From: Sporosarcina luteola
GTDB taxonomy: Bacteria; Bacillota; Bacilli; Bacillales_A; Planococcaceae
DNA length: 64,000 bases
Assembly: GCF_023715535.1 (NCBI RefSeq)
Contig: NZ_JAMBOI010000003.1
Location: 62,001-126,000 of the forward strand
Direction of reading: 5' to 3'
Shown piece by piece: positions 44,380 to 52,481 of this stretch (within the stretch, counting starts at the first letter, position 1; each line of letters opens with the position of its first letter). The notes beneath the pieces are model-generated. The model had not been told where the DNA came from, searched no databases, and was given only the letters and a program-made list of their open reading frames with translations. A program made the position numbers and the translations under genes.

Positions 44380-44589
44380 CTTTGGACGCTGAGGAGCTCG
44401 CTTTGGACGCGGGATGCCTCGCTTTGGACGCGGGAGGACTCGCTTTGGACGCTGGGTGCCTCGCTTTGGACGCTGGGTGCCTCGCTTTGGACGCGGGAGC
44501 CCTCGCTTTGGACGCGGGATGCCTCACTTTGGGCGCGGGATCCCTCACTTTGGGCGCGGGATCCCTCACTTTGGACGCGATTGCAAACA
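44380..44589 (+). repeat. Family B array 3: 21-bp pitch, 10 units
   Basis: Cores CTTTGGACGC start at 44380, 44401, 44422, 44443, 44464, 44485, 44506, 44527, 44548 and 44569, exactly 21 bp apart. Between cores the units read GGGATGCCTCG, GGGAGGACTCG and similar, so here the spacers are also related. Two units have CTTTGGGCGC. It fills most of the 378 bp between the superoxide dismutase start and the purC terminator. Confidence 0.94.
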
Positions 44590-44592
44590 CAC

Positions 44593-44636
44593 AAAAAAAC
44601 CGCCGCACATTCCCCTATATCGGAATGAACAGCGGT
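44593..44636 (-). terminator. Terminator of purC
   Basis: ACCGC...CATTCC pairs with GGAATG...GCGGT in an imperfect long stem, and seven Ts follow on the minus strand. Confidence 0.8.
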
Positions 44637-44645
44637 CTCCTCTAT

Positions 44646-45326
44646 TTAAGCTAATACCAATTTCTCCAGGTCAAGCGGCGCCACATACACACCATCTTGA
44701 TACACACGCATATTGCCGCCGGAAATTTCATCGATCAGCATGATATTTCCTTCCGGATCACGTCCGAATTCGAGCTTGATGTCGTACAACTCAAGCCCCT
44801 TCACCGCAAGTTCCTCTTTCACGACAATTGAAATGTCCTTCGTCAACTTCTCTAATACCGCATACTCTTCTCCCGTCAAAATGCCGAGCTGCGCCAATGC
44901 ATCCTCATTGATTGGCGGGTCATTGCGGTCGTCATCTTTAATTGTTACTTCAACAAATGCATCTAACGGTTGTCCTTCTTCGCAATATGCACCATAACGA
45001 CGCAAGAAACTTCCGACAGCACGGAACCGGCAAATGACTTCCAGCCCTTTTCCAAATACGGTTGCCGGTTTCACAGTCATTGTCACATTTTCAATATCGG
45101 CATCGATATAATGCGTCGGAATCCCTTTATCCGCCAATTTCTCAAAAAAGAATTTCGTCATGCGCAAGCCTGATTGCCCTGCCCCTTCAATCGTCAATCC
45201 TACTGTATTCGCTCCCGGATCGAACACGCCGTCTTCCCCAGTCACATCATCTTTGAATGCCAATAAAACATTGCCATCTTCCAATTTATAAACATCTTTC
45301 GTCTTGCCTTTATATATAAGTTCCAT
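44646..45326 (-). CDS. purC: Phosphoribosylaminoimidazole-succinocarboxamide synthase
   Basis: This 226-residue SAICAR synthetase couples CAIR and aspartate with ATP in purine synthesis. Hallmarks are ELIYKGKTKDVYKLEDGNVLLAFKDDVTGEDG at the start, CRFRAVGSFLRRYG, YDIKLEFGRD and LIDEISGGNMR. It stands alone here, away from any other pur gene. ATG 45326 is used; a GTG at 45332 with GAGG 4-5 bases upstream is possible. The leader contains two stem-loops. Confidence 0.93.
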   Translation of the reverse strand: MELIYKGKTKDVYKLEDGNVLLAFKDDVTGEDGVFDPGANTVGLTIEGAGQSGLRMTKFFFEKLADKGIPTHYIDADIENVTMTVKPATVFGKGLEVICRFRAVGSFLRRYGAYCEEGQPLDAFVEVTIKDDDRNDPPINEDALAQLGILTGEEYAVLEKLTKDISIVVKEELAVKGLELYDIKLEFGRDPEGNIMLIDEISGGNMRVYQDGVYVAPLDLEKLVLA

Positions 45327-45358
45327 GCCCACGTTTCCTCTCTATTCGAAAATGTAGT

Positions 45359-45413
45359 GAATCGAACCACGTAGAGTTCGATTTGCCGTATTTCTGCGTT
45401 TTTTGCAGAAATT
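45359..45413 (-). promoter_or_regulatory. Two stem-loops in the purC leader
   Basis: AATCGAAC/GTTCGATT with an 8-base loop (45360-45383) and TTTCTGC/GCAGAAA (45391-45412) lie between a possible TATACT -10 (near 45435) and the purC start. The CGAAC/GTTCG arms recall PurR boxes but the spacing is far too short. No known riboswitch pattern was recognised. Confidence 0.4.
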
Positions 45414-45484
45414 AAGGCAGCCTTTGTTCACTTATAGTATAAGGTAGTTTTCATTGATTAAAAAGTGAAAATTGACGGGTGAAT

Positions 45485-45589
45485 GAGAACTCTATGTGTC
45501 GGAACGAGAACTTTCCGAGAACGAACGAAAACTTTACGGGAATTAACGAGAACTTTTTGCACAGGAAAGAGAACTTACTCCATTCCAAT
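45485..45589 (+). repeat. Family D array: 21-bp pitch, core AACGAGAACTTT, 5 units
   Basis: GAGAACT-type cores start at 45485, 45506, 45527, 45548 and 45569, exactly 21 bp apart. Units read GAGAACTCT, GAGAACTTT, GAAAACTTT, GAGAACTTT and GAGAACTTA, usually preceded by AAC or AAA. It lies between the divergent purC and yebC promoters. Together with the purC leader and the yebC promoter it accounts for the 348-bp gap. Confidence 0.9.
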
Positions 45590-45604
45590 TAAAGGATTTT
45601 TCAC

Positions 45605-45634
45605 TTGTCAGCATTCATGCAACGGGTGTATAAT
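45605..45634 (+). promoter_or_regulatory. SigA promoter of yebC
   Basis: TTGTCA (45605-45610), 18 bases, then TATAAT (45629-45634), 46 bp before the start codon. Confidence 0.7.
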
Positions 45635-45680
45635 AGCTCGATGAAATCTATGCTCAGATTGAAAGAGAGTGTGATAAAAG

Positions 45681-46400
45681 ATGGGCCGGAAATGGAATAA
45701 TATTAAAGAGAAGAAAGCTTCGAAGGACGCGAATACGAGCCGTATTTACGCAAAGTTCGGGCGTGAATTATATGTTGCAGCAAAACAGGGTGAACCTGAT
45801 CCAGAGTTGAACCAAACATTGAAAGTGGTAGTGGAACGCGCGAAAACGTACAATGTGCCAAAAGCGATCATTGACCGCGCAATCGAGAAGGCGAAAGGCG
45901 GCGCCGAGGAAAACTATGACGAGCTTCGCTACGAAGGCTTCGGCCCGAACGGATCGATGGTCATCGTAGATGCATTGACAAACAACGTTAACCGGACTGC
46001 TTCCGAAGTGCGAGCTGCATTCGGGAAAAACGGCGGAAACATGGGTGTCAGCGGTTCCGTTGCATACATGTTCGACGCCACTGCCGTTTTCGGTTTGGAA
46101 GGCAAAACTGCGGATGAAGTGTTGGAACTTCTAATGGAAGCAGACGTTGAAGTCCGCGATATTTCAGAAGAAGAAGACACGGTCATTGTCTACGCGGAAC
46201 CGGACCAATTCCATGCTGTGCAGGAAGCTTTGAAAGATGCTGGCATCACAGAATTCTCCGTAGCTGAATTGACGATGCTCGCTCATAATGATGTCACTTT
46301 GGATGCTGATGCGCAAGCGCAATTCGAGAAAATGATTGACGCATTGGATGACCTGGAAGACGTTCAGCAAGTTTATCATAATGTTGATTTAGGGGAATAA
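45681..46400 (+). CDS. yebC: YebC/PmpR family protein
   Basis: This 239-residue member of the YebC/TACO1 family starts [30 protein letters not shown] and contains [37 protein letters not shown]. It was long annotated as a transcriptional regulator. Recent work on the family points to easing translation of proline-rich stretches on the ribosome. It has its own promoter and terminator. Confidence 0.95.
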   Translation: MGRKWNNIKEKKASKDANTSRIYAKFGRELYVAAKQGEPDPELNQTLKVVVERAKTYNVPKAIIDRAIEKAKGGAEENYDELRYEGFGPNGSMVIVDALTNNVNRTASEVRAAFGKNGGNMGVSGSVAYMFDATAVFGLEGKTADEVLELLMEADVEVRDISEEEDTVIVYAEPDQFHAVQEALKDAGITEFSVAELTMLAHNDVTLDADAQAQFEKMIDALDDLEDVQQVYHNVDLGE

Positions 46401-46408
46401 ATCTTGTG

Positions 46409-46436
46409 AAAACCGCCATGATTGGCGGTTTTTTAT
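46409..46436 (+). terminator. Terminator of yebC
   Basis: The stem AAAACCGCCA/TGGCGGTTTT with a 4-base loop is followed by TTTATT. Confidence 0.92.
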
Positions 46437-46635
46437 TATGGATCGCCTGAAATCATCGAACTACCGCCTAGACAGGATTCAGTATGTATGAGCGATGCCA
46501 CTTCATACATATAATGAATAATGACTACTTACCCATTTAGGTAGAACGCTTCAAATTTCCAATATTCTGTTTTCAGTCTACCCACTTTAAATAAGTTGAA
46601 GTACAATCAAATACAAAGGATGAAAGGATGTGAGC

Positions 46636-48165
46636 ATGTTAATGAAACAGCAATGTCTTCTCAAAAGGGCTTTCCTGGCAATGGTAATTGCTTTGATCGC
46701 CGTATTTCCGGTAACACATGAAGGAACGTATTCATCTGTCGCCGCATCCGGGGAAACAACTCCCGTAGCATCCATTGATTCGACAACTTTAGACCAAAAA
46801 TTACAGGCAATATTAAAAGACCCGAAGCTCCAAGGGGGAATTACTGGGGTCAGTGTGCGGAAAGCCGATACAGGTGAAACGATGTATTCCCACCTAGGTG
46901 ATATCCGGCTACGCCCTGCTTCCAATATGAAATTGCTGACGGGCTCGACGGCAATGGACATATTGGGTCCTGACTATCAGTTCTCGACAGAAGTGCTGAC
47001 GGACGGACAAGTAAAAGGAAAAATGATTCACGGTAATCTTTATCTGAAAGGTAAAGGCGACCCGACGTTGATGAAAAAGGATTTGGATCAATTCGCAAAG
47101 GGTTTGAAGGCGAAAGGGATCGACAAGATCAACGGAAACCTGATTGCTGACGACAGTTGGTATGATGATGACCGTTATTCCCAGGATTTGAACTGGTCGG
47201 ATGAGCATAATTATGTCGGAGCACAGGTTTCTGCACTGACGCTTTCCCCGAACGAAGACTATGATGCGGGAACTGTCATTGTCGAAGTGAATGCTGGCAA
47301 TAAAGCCGGGGATCTTCCGAAAGTGACACTCACTCCGGAAACGGACTATGTTGAGATTGTCAACCGTGCTACGACTGTGGCGAAAGGCGAAGCGAAAAGC
47401 ATTTCCATCGCGCGTGAGCATGGAACGAACAGGATCATTATTGAAGGCAAAATTCCTGTAGAAGGTACTAGATCCCAGTCATGGTCAGCTGTTTGGGAGC
47501 CAACAGGATTAACCCTCGATGTCTTTAAGAAGTCACTTGAAGAACAAGGCATCCAACTTGTCGGAAACGGCGGGATGAAGTCCGGTGTGACACCTGGTAA
47601 CGCTACCGTGCTCGTTTCGAAAAAATCGATGCCGCTAAAGGAACTTTTCATTCCATTCATGAAGTTGAGCAACAATGGACACGCTGAAACGTTAGTCAAG
47701 GAAATGGGGAAAGTACAGCGCGGCGAAGGCAGTTGGAGTGCAGGTCTTGCTGTCATGAAGGATAAACTGAAGCAATTTGGCGTCAACACGGATACGATCG
47801 TCCTTCGCGACGGCTCGGGCATGTCGCATAAGAACCTCGTTTCTGCAGATGAATTCACAAAATTACTGTATAACATCCAGGGGAAAAGCTGGTTCCCTGC
47901 GTTCGAGGCTTCCTTGCCGATTGCGGGCGTTCCTGAACGGATGATCGGGGGCACGCTCCGCAATCGGATGGGCAGTGGGTTGACAGCCGGAAATGTTACG
48001 GCAAAAACCGGATCCATCACAGGCGTCTCAACCCTTTCCGGTTACGTCACCGCGAAAGATGGCACGGAACTGATTTTCTCGATCTTAATCAACAATTATG
48101 TAACCGGACCTGTTACGCCGATTGAAGATGCGATTGCGAAAGTGCTCGCGGAATATGAGTTTTAA
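46636..48165 (+). CDS. dacC: D-alanyl-D-alanine carboxypeptidase, PBP4/DacC type
   Basis: This 509-residue class C low-molecular-weight penicillin-binding protein has an N-terminal signal segment. The active-site SxxK is SNMK near residue 96, SxN is SNN near 345 and KTG lies in AKTGSITG near 457. A large insert lies between SxxK and SxN, as in DacC/PBP4a. It trims or cleaves peptidoglycan peptides outside the cell. The ATG at 46636 is preferred over the GTG at 46630, as AAAGGA then lies 7 bases away. The 200 bp upstream show only a possible TATAAT near 46510. Confidence 0.93.
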   Translation: MLMKQQCLLKRAFLAMVIALIAVFPVTHEGTYSSVAASGETTPVASIDSTTLDQKLQAILKDPKLQGGITGVSVRKADTGETMYSHLGDIRLRPASNMKLLTGSTAMDILGPDYQFSTEVLTDGQVKGKMIHGNLYLKGKGDPTLMKKDLDQFAKGLKAKGIDKINGNLIADDSWYDDDRYSQDLNWSDEHNYVGAQVSALTLSPNEDYDAGTVIVEVNAGNKAGDLPKVTLTPETDYVEIVNRATTVAKGEAKSISIAREHGTNRIIIEGKIPVEGTRSQSWSAVWEPTGLTLDVFKKSLEEQGIQLVGNGGMKSGVTPGNATVLVSKKSMPLKELFIPFMKLSNNGHAETLVKEMGKVQRGEGSWSAGLAVMKDKLKQFGVNTDTIVLRDGSGMSHKNLVSADEFTKLLYNIQGKSWFPAFEASLPIAGVPERMIGGTLRNRMGSGLTAGNVTAKTGSITGVSTLSGYVTAKDGTELIFSILINNYVTGPVTPIEDAIAKVLAEYEF

Positions 48166-48284
48166 TTGACTATCAGATAAAGGCATCCATTCAATGGGTG
48201 TCTTTATTTTTAATTGGGAAGGATTCACAGATAACAATAGCGAAAGTATCCATATTAATCATTCTTTCGAAAGTGGGGATTTAA

Positions 48285-49169
48285 ATGGAAAAACTAGCGA
48301 CAGAACAATATCTACAAGCCACGGATTTTCTTAAAACAGAGGCACGACCATTAGAAAAAGCGCTATTCGAATTTGAATTTGAAAATGGGAGCCGGGAGCA
48401 AGTGTTAGAGGAGCTTAAGGTTTATCAAAATGAAGACGGCGGTTTCGGAAATGGATTGGAGCCTGATTTCCGATGTGAGGCATCGTCAGCGTTAGCGACG
48501 ACAATTGGATTACAGCATTTAATTCGCGTCGGAGCGGATGAATCTGAGCCGATGGTGCAGCGAGCAATTCAATATGCACTTAAAACGTTTGACGAGGAAA
48601 AGATGGGATGGGAAATCGTCCCGAAGGAAGTGGAGACTGCACCGCGCGCCATCTGGTGGAATTACGGCGGTGATTGGCCATGGGGAAACCCTAGCGCTGA
48701 AATGACTGGATTGCTCCATCATTACAAGGGGCTTGTTCCTAAGGAGTTTCTAGAAAAGTTGACTGCCTACTCGGTTGCTTATACCAACGAAGAGGCGACA
48801 AACGACTTTCATGAATTGCAGTGCTTGGTGAAATTGATGAGAGAATTGCCTGCGGAAGAAGCAGAGAAAATTTCCGCTAGGGTGCGCGAGATTGCCCATC
48901 GCAGCGTGACGACAGATCAGGAAAAATGGCATGACTATTGCCTGCTTCCTCTTCAAGTCGTATCATCCCCGACGTCTTTTCTATATGAAGACTTTAAAGA
49001 CATCATCCCTGCAAACATTCAGCATCTCGCTTCCAGCCAAACAGAAAATGGCAGCTGGGAGCCAACATGGGCATGGGGACGATATGAAGACGTTTGGGAA
49101 ATCGCTAAGCAGGAATGGAGCGGTGTGCTGACGCTTGATAATTTGAGGGTCCTGAGGGCGTTTGATTGA
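48285..49169 (+). CDS. Alpha/alpha-toroid (terpene cyclase/prenyltransferase-fold) protein
   Basis: This 294-residue soluble protein carries QW-like repeats of the terpene cyclase/prenyltransferase toroid fold: YQNEDGGFGNGLEPDFR near residue 45 and SSQTENGSWEPTWAWG near 255. The DxDD motif of squalene cyclases is absent, and the size fits a single toroid. It could be catalytic or only structural. It is followed 9 bp later by a DinB gene and then a VOC gene, forming a small operon. Confidence 0.7.
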   Translation: MEKLATEQYLQATDFLKTEARPLEKALFEFEFENGSREQVLEELKVYQNEDGGFGNGLEPDFRCEASSALATTIGLQHLIRVGADESEPMVQRAIQYALKTFDEEKMGWEIVPKEVETAPRAIWWNYGGDWPWGNPSAEMTGLLHHYKGLVPKEFLEKLTAYSVAYTNEEATNDFHELQCLVKLMRELPAEEAEKISARVREIAHRSVTTDQEKWHDYCLLPLQVVSSPTSFLYEDFKDIIPANIQHLASSQTENGSWEPTWAWGRYEDVWEIAKQEWSGVLTLDNLRVLRAFD

Positions 49170-49178
49170 GGTGGTGAA

Positions 49179-49649
49179 ATGAGTGAGTATGTAAAAAGTG
49201 TGTTGCATCAAATCCATATTGTGGTTAGGTCGACGATTGATATTATAGATACAGTAGATCAATCCGATTTAGAAGTGCAGCCAACAGAAAACAAGTTTTC
49301 AGTCGGGCAGCTGTTGGCTCATATGGCCCTGATCTGCAAAGCCGATTTACTCATTTCAGAGGAAGCTTCTGAGGGACAGATGAGCAACTTTTATATGACC
49401 AACTCTCTTGTGTCCATGGCTGAAATGAAAGAAGCTTTGCTGTCTAACTTTACATTTTTGGAAAAACGTTATCTTGGTTATACCGAGGAAGAACTGATGC
49501 AAAAGACAACTTCGTATTGGGGCGTTTCCTATACGCGGTTTGAGTGGTTGTTAGAGATTTCAGCACACCTCTATCACCACCGTGGGCAGTTGCATGCCAT
49601 GCTTATCCATTGTGTTGGGAAAGATCTTAACGTTAAGTTGTTTGAATAA
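49179..49649 (+). CDS. DinB family protein
   Basis: This 156-residue four-helix DinB-like protein has probable metal-binding histidines in GQLLAHMALICKADL and EISAHLYHHRGQLHAMLI. Relatives are thiol-dependent transferases or of unknown role. GAGGTGGTGA lies just before the ATG. It is the middle gene of a three-gene cluster. Confidence 0.85.
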   Translation: MSEYVKSVLHQIHIVVRSTIDIIDTVDQSDLEVQPTENKFSVGQLLAHMALICKADLLISEEASEGQMSNFYMTNSLVSMAEMKEALLSNFTFLEKRYLGYTEEELMQKTTSYWGVSYTRFEWLLEISAHLYHHRGQLHAMLIHCVGKDLNVKLFE

Positions 49650-49668
49650 CAGTGAAAAGGTGATTCGA

Positions 49669-50064
49669 TTGTTGTATGAAATGACGATACAAGTTCGGGT
49701 AACAGAGTTCGCAAAAGGGCAAGATTGGTATACGACCTTGCTCAAAAGAGAACCTAATTTCATTCCGCATGATGGGTTTGCCGAGTGGGAGCTCCTCCCC
49801 GGTTGTTGGTTGCAAGTTGCTAAAGGTATTCCTTCTGTTAATAGTGGCCCTCTTAGGTTGGGAGTACTTGATCTCGAAAAGGAACGCAATCGGATTCAGG
49901 AAGAATTAGGCGTTAAACGGTTCGAACTTCATTCAAGGGAAGAAGTACCCGTCAAATGGGGAACTTTCACAGACCCTTGGGGGAATCAGCTAGGTTTCTT
50001 CGAATATAAAAACGAGGAAGAGAAAAAGGCAATGTTTCGGATTGCGTTAAGGAACTTACAATGA
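49669..50064 (+). CDS. VOC (glyoxalase/bleomycin-resistance fold) protein
   Basis: This protein of about 131 residues has one VOC domain: IQVRVTEFAKGQDWYTTLLKREPNF at the start and WGTFTDPWGNQLGFFEYK at the end, the latter with the conserved metal Glu. The start is uncertain. TTG 49669 or 49672 lies 5-8 bases after AGGTGA; the first ATG (49681) is too far from it. The substrate is unknown. It ends a cluster with the toroid and DinB genes. Confidence 0.75.
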   Translation: MLYEMTIQVRVTEFAKGQDWYTTLLKREPNFIPHDGFAEWELLPGCWLQVAKGIPSVNSGPLRLGVLDLEKERNRIQEELGVKRFELHSREEVPVKWGTFTDPWGNQLGFFEYKNEEEKKAMFRIALRNLQ

Positions 50065-50100
50065 AGACGTCTCCCAGTTTTTTCCCGGGAGGCGTCTTTT
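50064..50100. terminator. Bidirectional terminator
   Basis: AAGACGTCTCCC pairs with GGGAGGCGTCTT with one mismatch; T- and A-runs flank it. It lies between the VOC gene and the convergent regulator gene. Confidence 0.85.
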
Positions 50101-50480
50101 CATAGCTCTTGAATAGCTGTTTTCACTTCAGCATTCGCTTTCAATACACCTCTTACTTGTACCGAAGCCATCGTCTGTTTCACCAGTTCTGCATCGACGT
50201 TATCTGAGATCACGAGTAATCCCGCAACTTTCACATCAATCATTGTCCCAGAGTCACGGAGCTTTTCCAGCTCTTTTCGCCCGTAATTCACTACCCCTAC
50301 GACATATGATTTTCGAATGACAATTTCCTTCACTTCTTCAGCATGTGTATCCAATTGACTACGAATCGAAGTCCTTATGAAATCTGTTCTGTTGGAATAA
50401 AACCCTTGATCAACAAGTAAATCGACTTTCCCCAAATCGACAACGTTCATATTAATTGTAATCTTTTCAGATTCGGCCAC
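50100..50480 (-). CDS. Ribbon-helix-helix (CopG-like) regulator with C-terminal domain
   Basis: This 126-residue protein has residues 1-45 (KITINMNVVDLGKVDLLVDQGFYSNRTDFIRTSIRSQL) that fit a ribbon-helix-helix DNA-binding domain. The C-terminal 80 residues form an alpha/beta domain I do not recognise. The two-domain plan recalls NikR, but its nickel ligands are not evident. GTG 50480 is preferred because AAGGGGG then has 8 bases of spacing. A 7-bp inverted repeat over its promoter is a likely autoregulatory site. Confidence 0.7.
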   Translation of the reverse strand: MAESEKITINMNVVDLGKVDLLVDQGFYSNRTDFIRTSIRSQLDTHAEEVKEIVIRKSYVVGVVNYGRKELEKLRDSGTMIDVKVAGLLVISDNVDAELVKQTMASVQVRGVLKANAEVKTAIQEL

Positions 50481-50507
50481 CCCTACCATCCCCCTTTTGT
50501 ATGTTAA

Positions 50508-50536
50508 CTATAGTATATACCATCCGTATGGATGGT
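50508..50536 (-). promoter_or_regulatory. Promoter with inverted repeat upstream of the RHH regulator
   Basis: ACCATCC-GTAT-GGATGGT (50519-50536) is a perfect 7-bp inverted repeat. It lies next to a TATACT-like -10 on the minus strand (about 50518-50512), covering the -35 region. This is where an autorepressor would bind. Confidence 0.6.
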
Positions 50537-50573
50537 GTACAGATGATTTTCGATAATTAGGTCTTTAAAGAAA

Positions 50574-50617
50574 AAAACAGGAAATGAAAGACCTCATTCG
50601 CCTTCATTTCCTGTTTT
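50574..50617 (-). terminator. Terminator of the 128-aa lipoprotein gene
   Basis: AACAGGAAATGAA pairs with TTCATTTCCTGTT around a 14-base loop and TTTTTTC follows on the minus strand. Confidence 0.88.
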
Positions 50618-50620
50618 CTA

Positions 50621-51007
50621 TTACAACTCCACATTATCGCTCATCTCAAACACGTCAAATACATTCTTCTGAATGATCAGCGACATGATTTTGCCTTTTT
50701 TCTCGAAATAATGAACATGACCGACTCGTTTGTCTTCAAGCTCGGTCCTTCCCCATTCCCGGATTTCCTGCAAGTAGTCATCGGGCGGGGTTCCCTCTTC
50801 ATCCCCAATGCCTTTCAGCTTATACTTCGCCGACTTCGCGATTTCTGATGTACAATCTTCCGGCTTCAGTTCATAGGCATTTTTCGGAACCGGGAAACCT
50901 TCATTGATGACCGCCATCCGGTAGCCGTCTTCTTCCGTATACTCATATGCGCAACCCGTCATTAGCACAGCGGTAAATAGAAACATTGGTAGTAACAATC
51001 GTTTCAC
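50621..51007 (-). CDS. Small lipoprotein, unknown function
   Basis: This 128-residue exported lipoprotein has lipobox MTGCA (Cys about residue 19). The mature region is mixed charged, with segments ELKPEDCTSEIAKSAKYKLKGIGDEEG and GHVHYFEKKGKIMSLIIQKNVF. A second cysteine is present. I do not recognise the family. It has its own terminator. Confidence 0.7.
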   Translation of the reverse strand: MKRLLLPMFLFTAVLMTGCAYEYTEEDGYRMAVINEGFPVPKNAYELKPEDCTSEIAKSAKYKLKGIGDEEGTPPDDYLQEIREWGRTELEDKRVGHVHYFEKKGKIMSLIIQKNVFDVFEMSDNVEL

Positions 51008-51096
51008 CCCAATACCCCCTCACGTACATTTACAATTTGTTACTTTCAGCGTAATCGGAAATCCCCTGTTTGTCTCCCGACGATTTTGTGACAAGC

Positions 51097-51125
51097 AAAA
51101 GCCCCTAGCATCGTTGCTAGGGGCT
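51097..51125 (-). terminator. Terminator of the Mn-catalase gene
   Basis: The 11-bp stem AGCCCCTAGCA/TGCTAGGGGCT with a 4-base loop is followed by TTTTGC on the minus strand. Confidence 0.85.
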
Positions 51126-51130
51126 AATAA

Positions 51131-51988
51131 TTAACGGTTCATGTCTTGAATTCCAGGGCTATGTTCGTTCGGCATATCCGGCATTAACGGCACCGGGAAA
51201 CCTTGAGGCGGATCGACCACTTGAAGAGTGCCTTCATTCCGACTTGGAGAGGAACCTTGGAAAACTTCAGCTATGCGAGTCGGGTCTAATCTGAAGTTGA
51301 ATTGCGCATTATGGAATCCCATGTCTACATATTTTCTACATTCAGGATACTTGTTGATATCATAATTAGGAATTGGGAGTATCTTACCCCAATCGACACC
51401 TAACGTCTCCAGAGCTTTTGCAAAAGCATTCTGATGTGCGTTATCACGAACGATTAGAAAAGCGAGCGTTTCACGGAATGTTTTATTCGAACTCATTTCA
51501 TAAATTCGCGTTTTCTGGAGAACTCCCGTTGATTCGAGCACTAAGTTGTCGAGTAAATCCGCGATAAGGTTTCCATGAGCATAGACCCAAGATCCATTCC
51601 AAGGGTTACCTGAAGCGTCAACTGGTAGAGAAGACTGCGCGCCAATAATATAGTGATGAGGATTTGCATGTCTAGTAGCGTCGTTAAGTGGAGCTTGGTC
51701 GACACCAGCGTTCCCTGGAGCAGCAGAATGACCAGAGTCATTTAAAAGCTGATTGATTGTATTTTGAACGAGTTCGACGTGCGCGATTTCTTCCAAAAAA
51801 ACGCCACGGAGCAAATCTCGATATTGAGTATCTTTTCCTCTAAAATTGGAGCTTTGGAAGAAATACTGCATCATCGTTCTCATTTCGCCAAAATGGCCAC
51901 CTAATATTTCTTGCATAACTCTTGCAGCTTCAGGATCTGGTTTATCAGGAGTAATAATATTGATAAGCTCTTCCTTGTAGTAGTACAA
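51131..51988 (-). CDS. Manganese catalase family protein
   Basis: This 285-residue ferritin-like protein has di-manganese ligands in the expected pattern: EILGGHFGEMRTMMQYFFQ, FLEEIAHVELVQNTI and RDNAHQNAFAKALE. It would split hydrogen peroxide without haem. Homologues are B. subtilis YdbD and YjqC and spore-coat CotJC-type proteins. The start appears to be TTG 51988 (protein MYYYKEEL), about 10 bases after AAAGGA. That ribosome site lies in a possible hairpin. Confidence 0.9.
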   Translation of the reverse strand: MYYYKEELINIITPDKPDPEAARVMQEILGGHFGEMRTMMQYFFQSSNFRGKDTQYRDLLRGVFLEEIAHVELVQNTINQLLNDSGHSAAPGNAGVDQAPLNDATRHANPHHYIIGAQSSLPVDASGNPWNGSWVYAHGNLIADLLDNLVLESTGVLQKTRIYEMSSNKTFRETLAFLIVRDNAHQNAFAKALETLGVDWGKILPIPNYDINKYPECRKYVDMGFHNAQFNFRLDPTRIAEVFQGSSPSRNEGTLQVVDPPQGFPVPLMPDMPNEHSPGIQDMNR

Positions 51989-51997
51989 ATTGATCCA

Positions 51998-52036
51998 ATC
52001 CTTTCAACTATTTTCTAAGGATTAGACTGTCCTTCA
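51998..52036 (-). promoter_or_regulatory. Possible alternative hairpins over the Mn-catalase ribosome site
   Basis: In the mRNA the ribosome site AAGGATT (52004-51998) can pair with AATCCTT (52024-52018), 13 bases upstream. AATCCTT can instead pair with AAGGA at 52036-52032. The two pairings exclude each other. The stems are short (5-7 bp), so this is only a candidate translational switch. Confidence 0.35.
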
Positions 52037-52104
52037 TAATGAAAATTATGCGTTAATAAGGAAATGTGCTGTAAGGCAATCACTAAAATCGAACAAATAA
52101 AAGT

Positions 52105-52131
52105 AGCGCCTCCTTTACGGAGACGCTTTTT
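52105..52131. terminator. Hairpin terminator after the 94-aa membrane protein gene
   Basis: AGCGCCTCC pairs with GGAGACGCT with one G-U type mismatch. TTTT follows on the plus strand and CTTTTATT on the minus strand. Confidence 0.65.
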
Positions 52132-52170
52132 CTAGGTTAAAACAAATATGGCTTTGCAGATGAACGATGT

Positions 52171-52455
52171 TCATTTAAGCAAACTGCCAACTATTATAAT
52201 AGAGCCAATTATGACCATCAATAAAGCAGTAAGGAGTAGTGACACTATACTTCTAGATATGGATTTCCATTCTCTCATGTCCTTAAATCCTACAAGCCCG
52301 AGGAAAAAGACAACTAATGTTATGCCAAAAACGATATTCAACGGATGAGTGCCCGTCATTTGAAACAGTTTAAAGATAGAAGGAGTAAAAATCGTAAATA
52401 AAAATAGTGGAATGCAAAGCAGTGCACCTATAAATGACCATACATTTACATTCAT
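52171..52455 (-). CDS. Small membrane protein, 94 aa
   Basis: This 94-residue protein has three predicted membrane helices (about residues 6-25, 38-57 and 68-92) joined by short loops, with a charged stretch FKDMREWKS before the last helix. No family was recognised. It lies 26 bp downstream of the broken S66 peptidase gene on the same strand. Confidence 0.65.
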   Translation of the reverse strand: MNVNVWSFIGALLCIPLFLFTIFTPSIFKLFQMTGTHPLNIVFGITLVVFFLGLVGFKDMREWKSISRSIVSLLLTALLMVIIGSIIIVGSLLK

Positions 52456-52481
52456 TAAAACGAATACTCCTCCCTTACACC

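Noticed and set aside
44268..44594. N-terminal extension of the superoxide dismutase frame
   Set aside because: It reads through the family B array and an untranslated leader. The lipoprotein signal and GGAGGAGG site place the start at TTG 44267.
45360..45383. PurR box or purine riboswitch upstream of purC
   Set aside because: The CGAAC/GTTCG arms are 8 bases apart instead of about 16, and the conserved purine-riboswitch core is absent.
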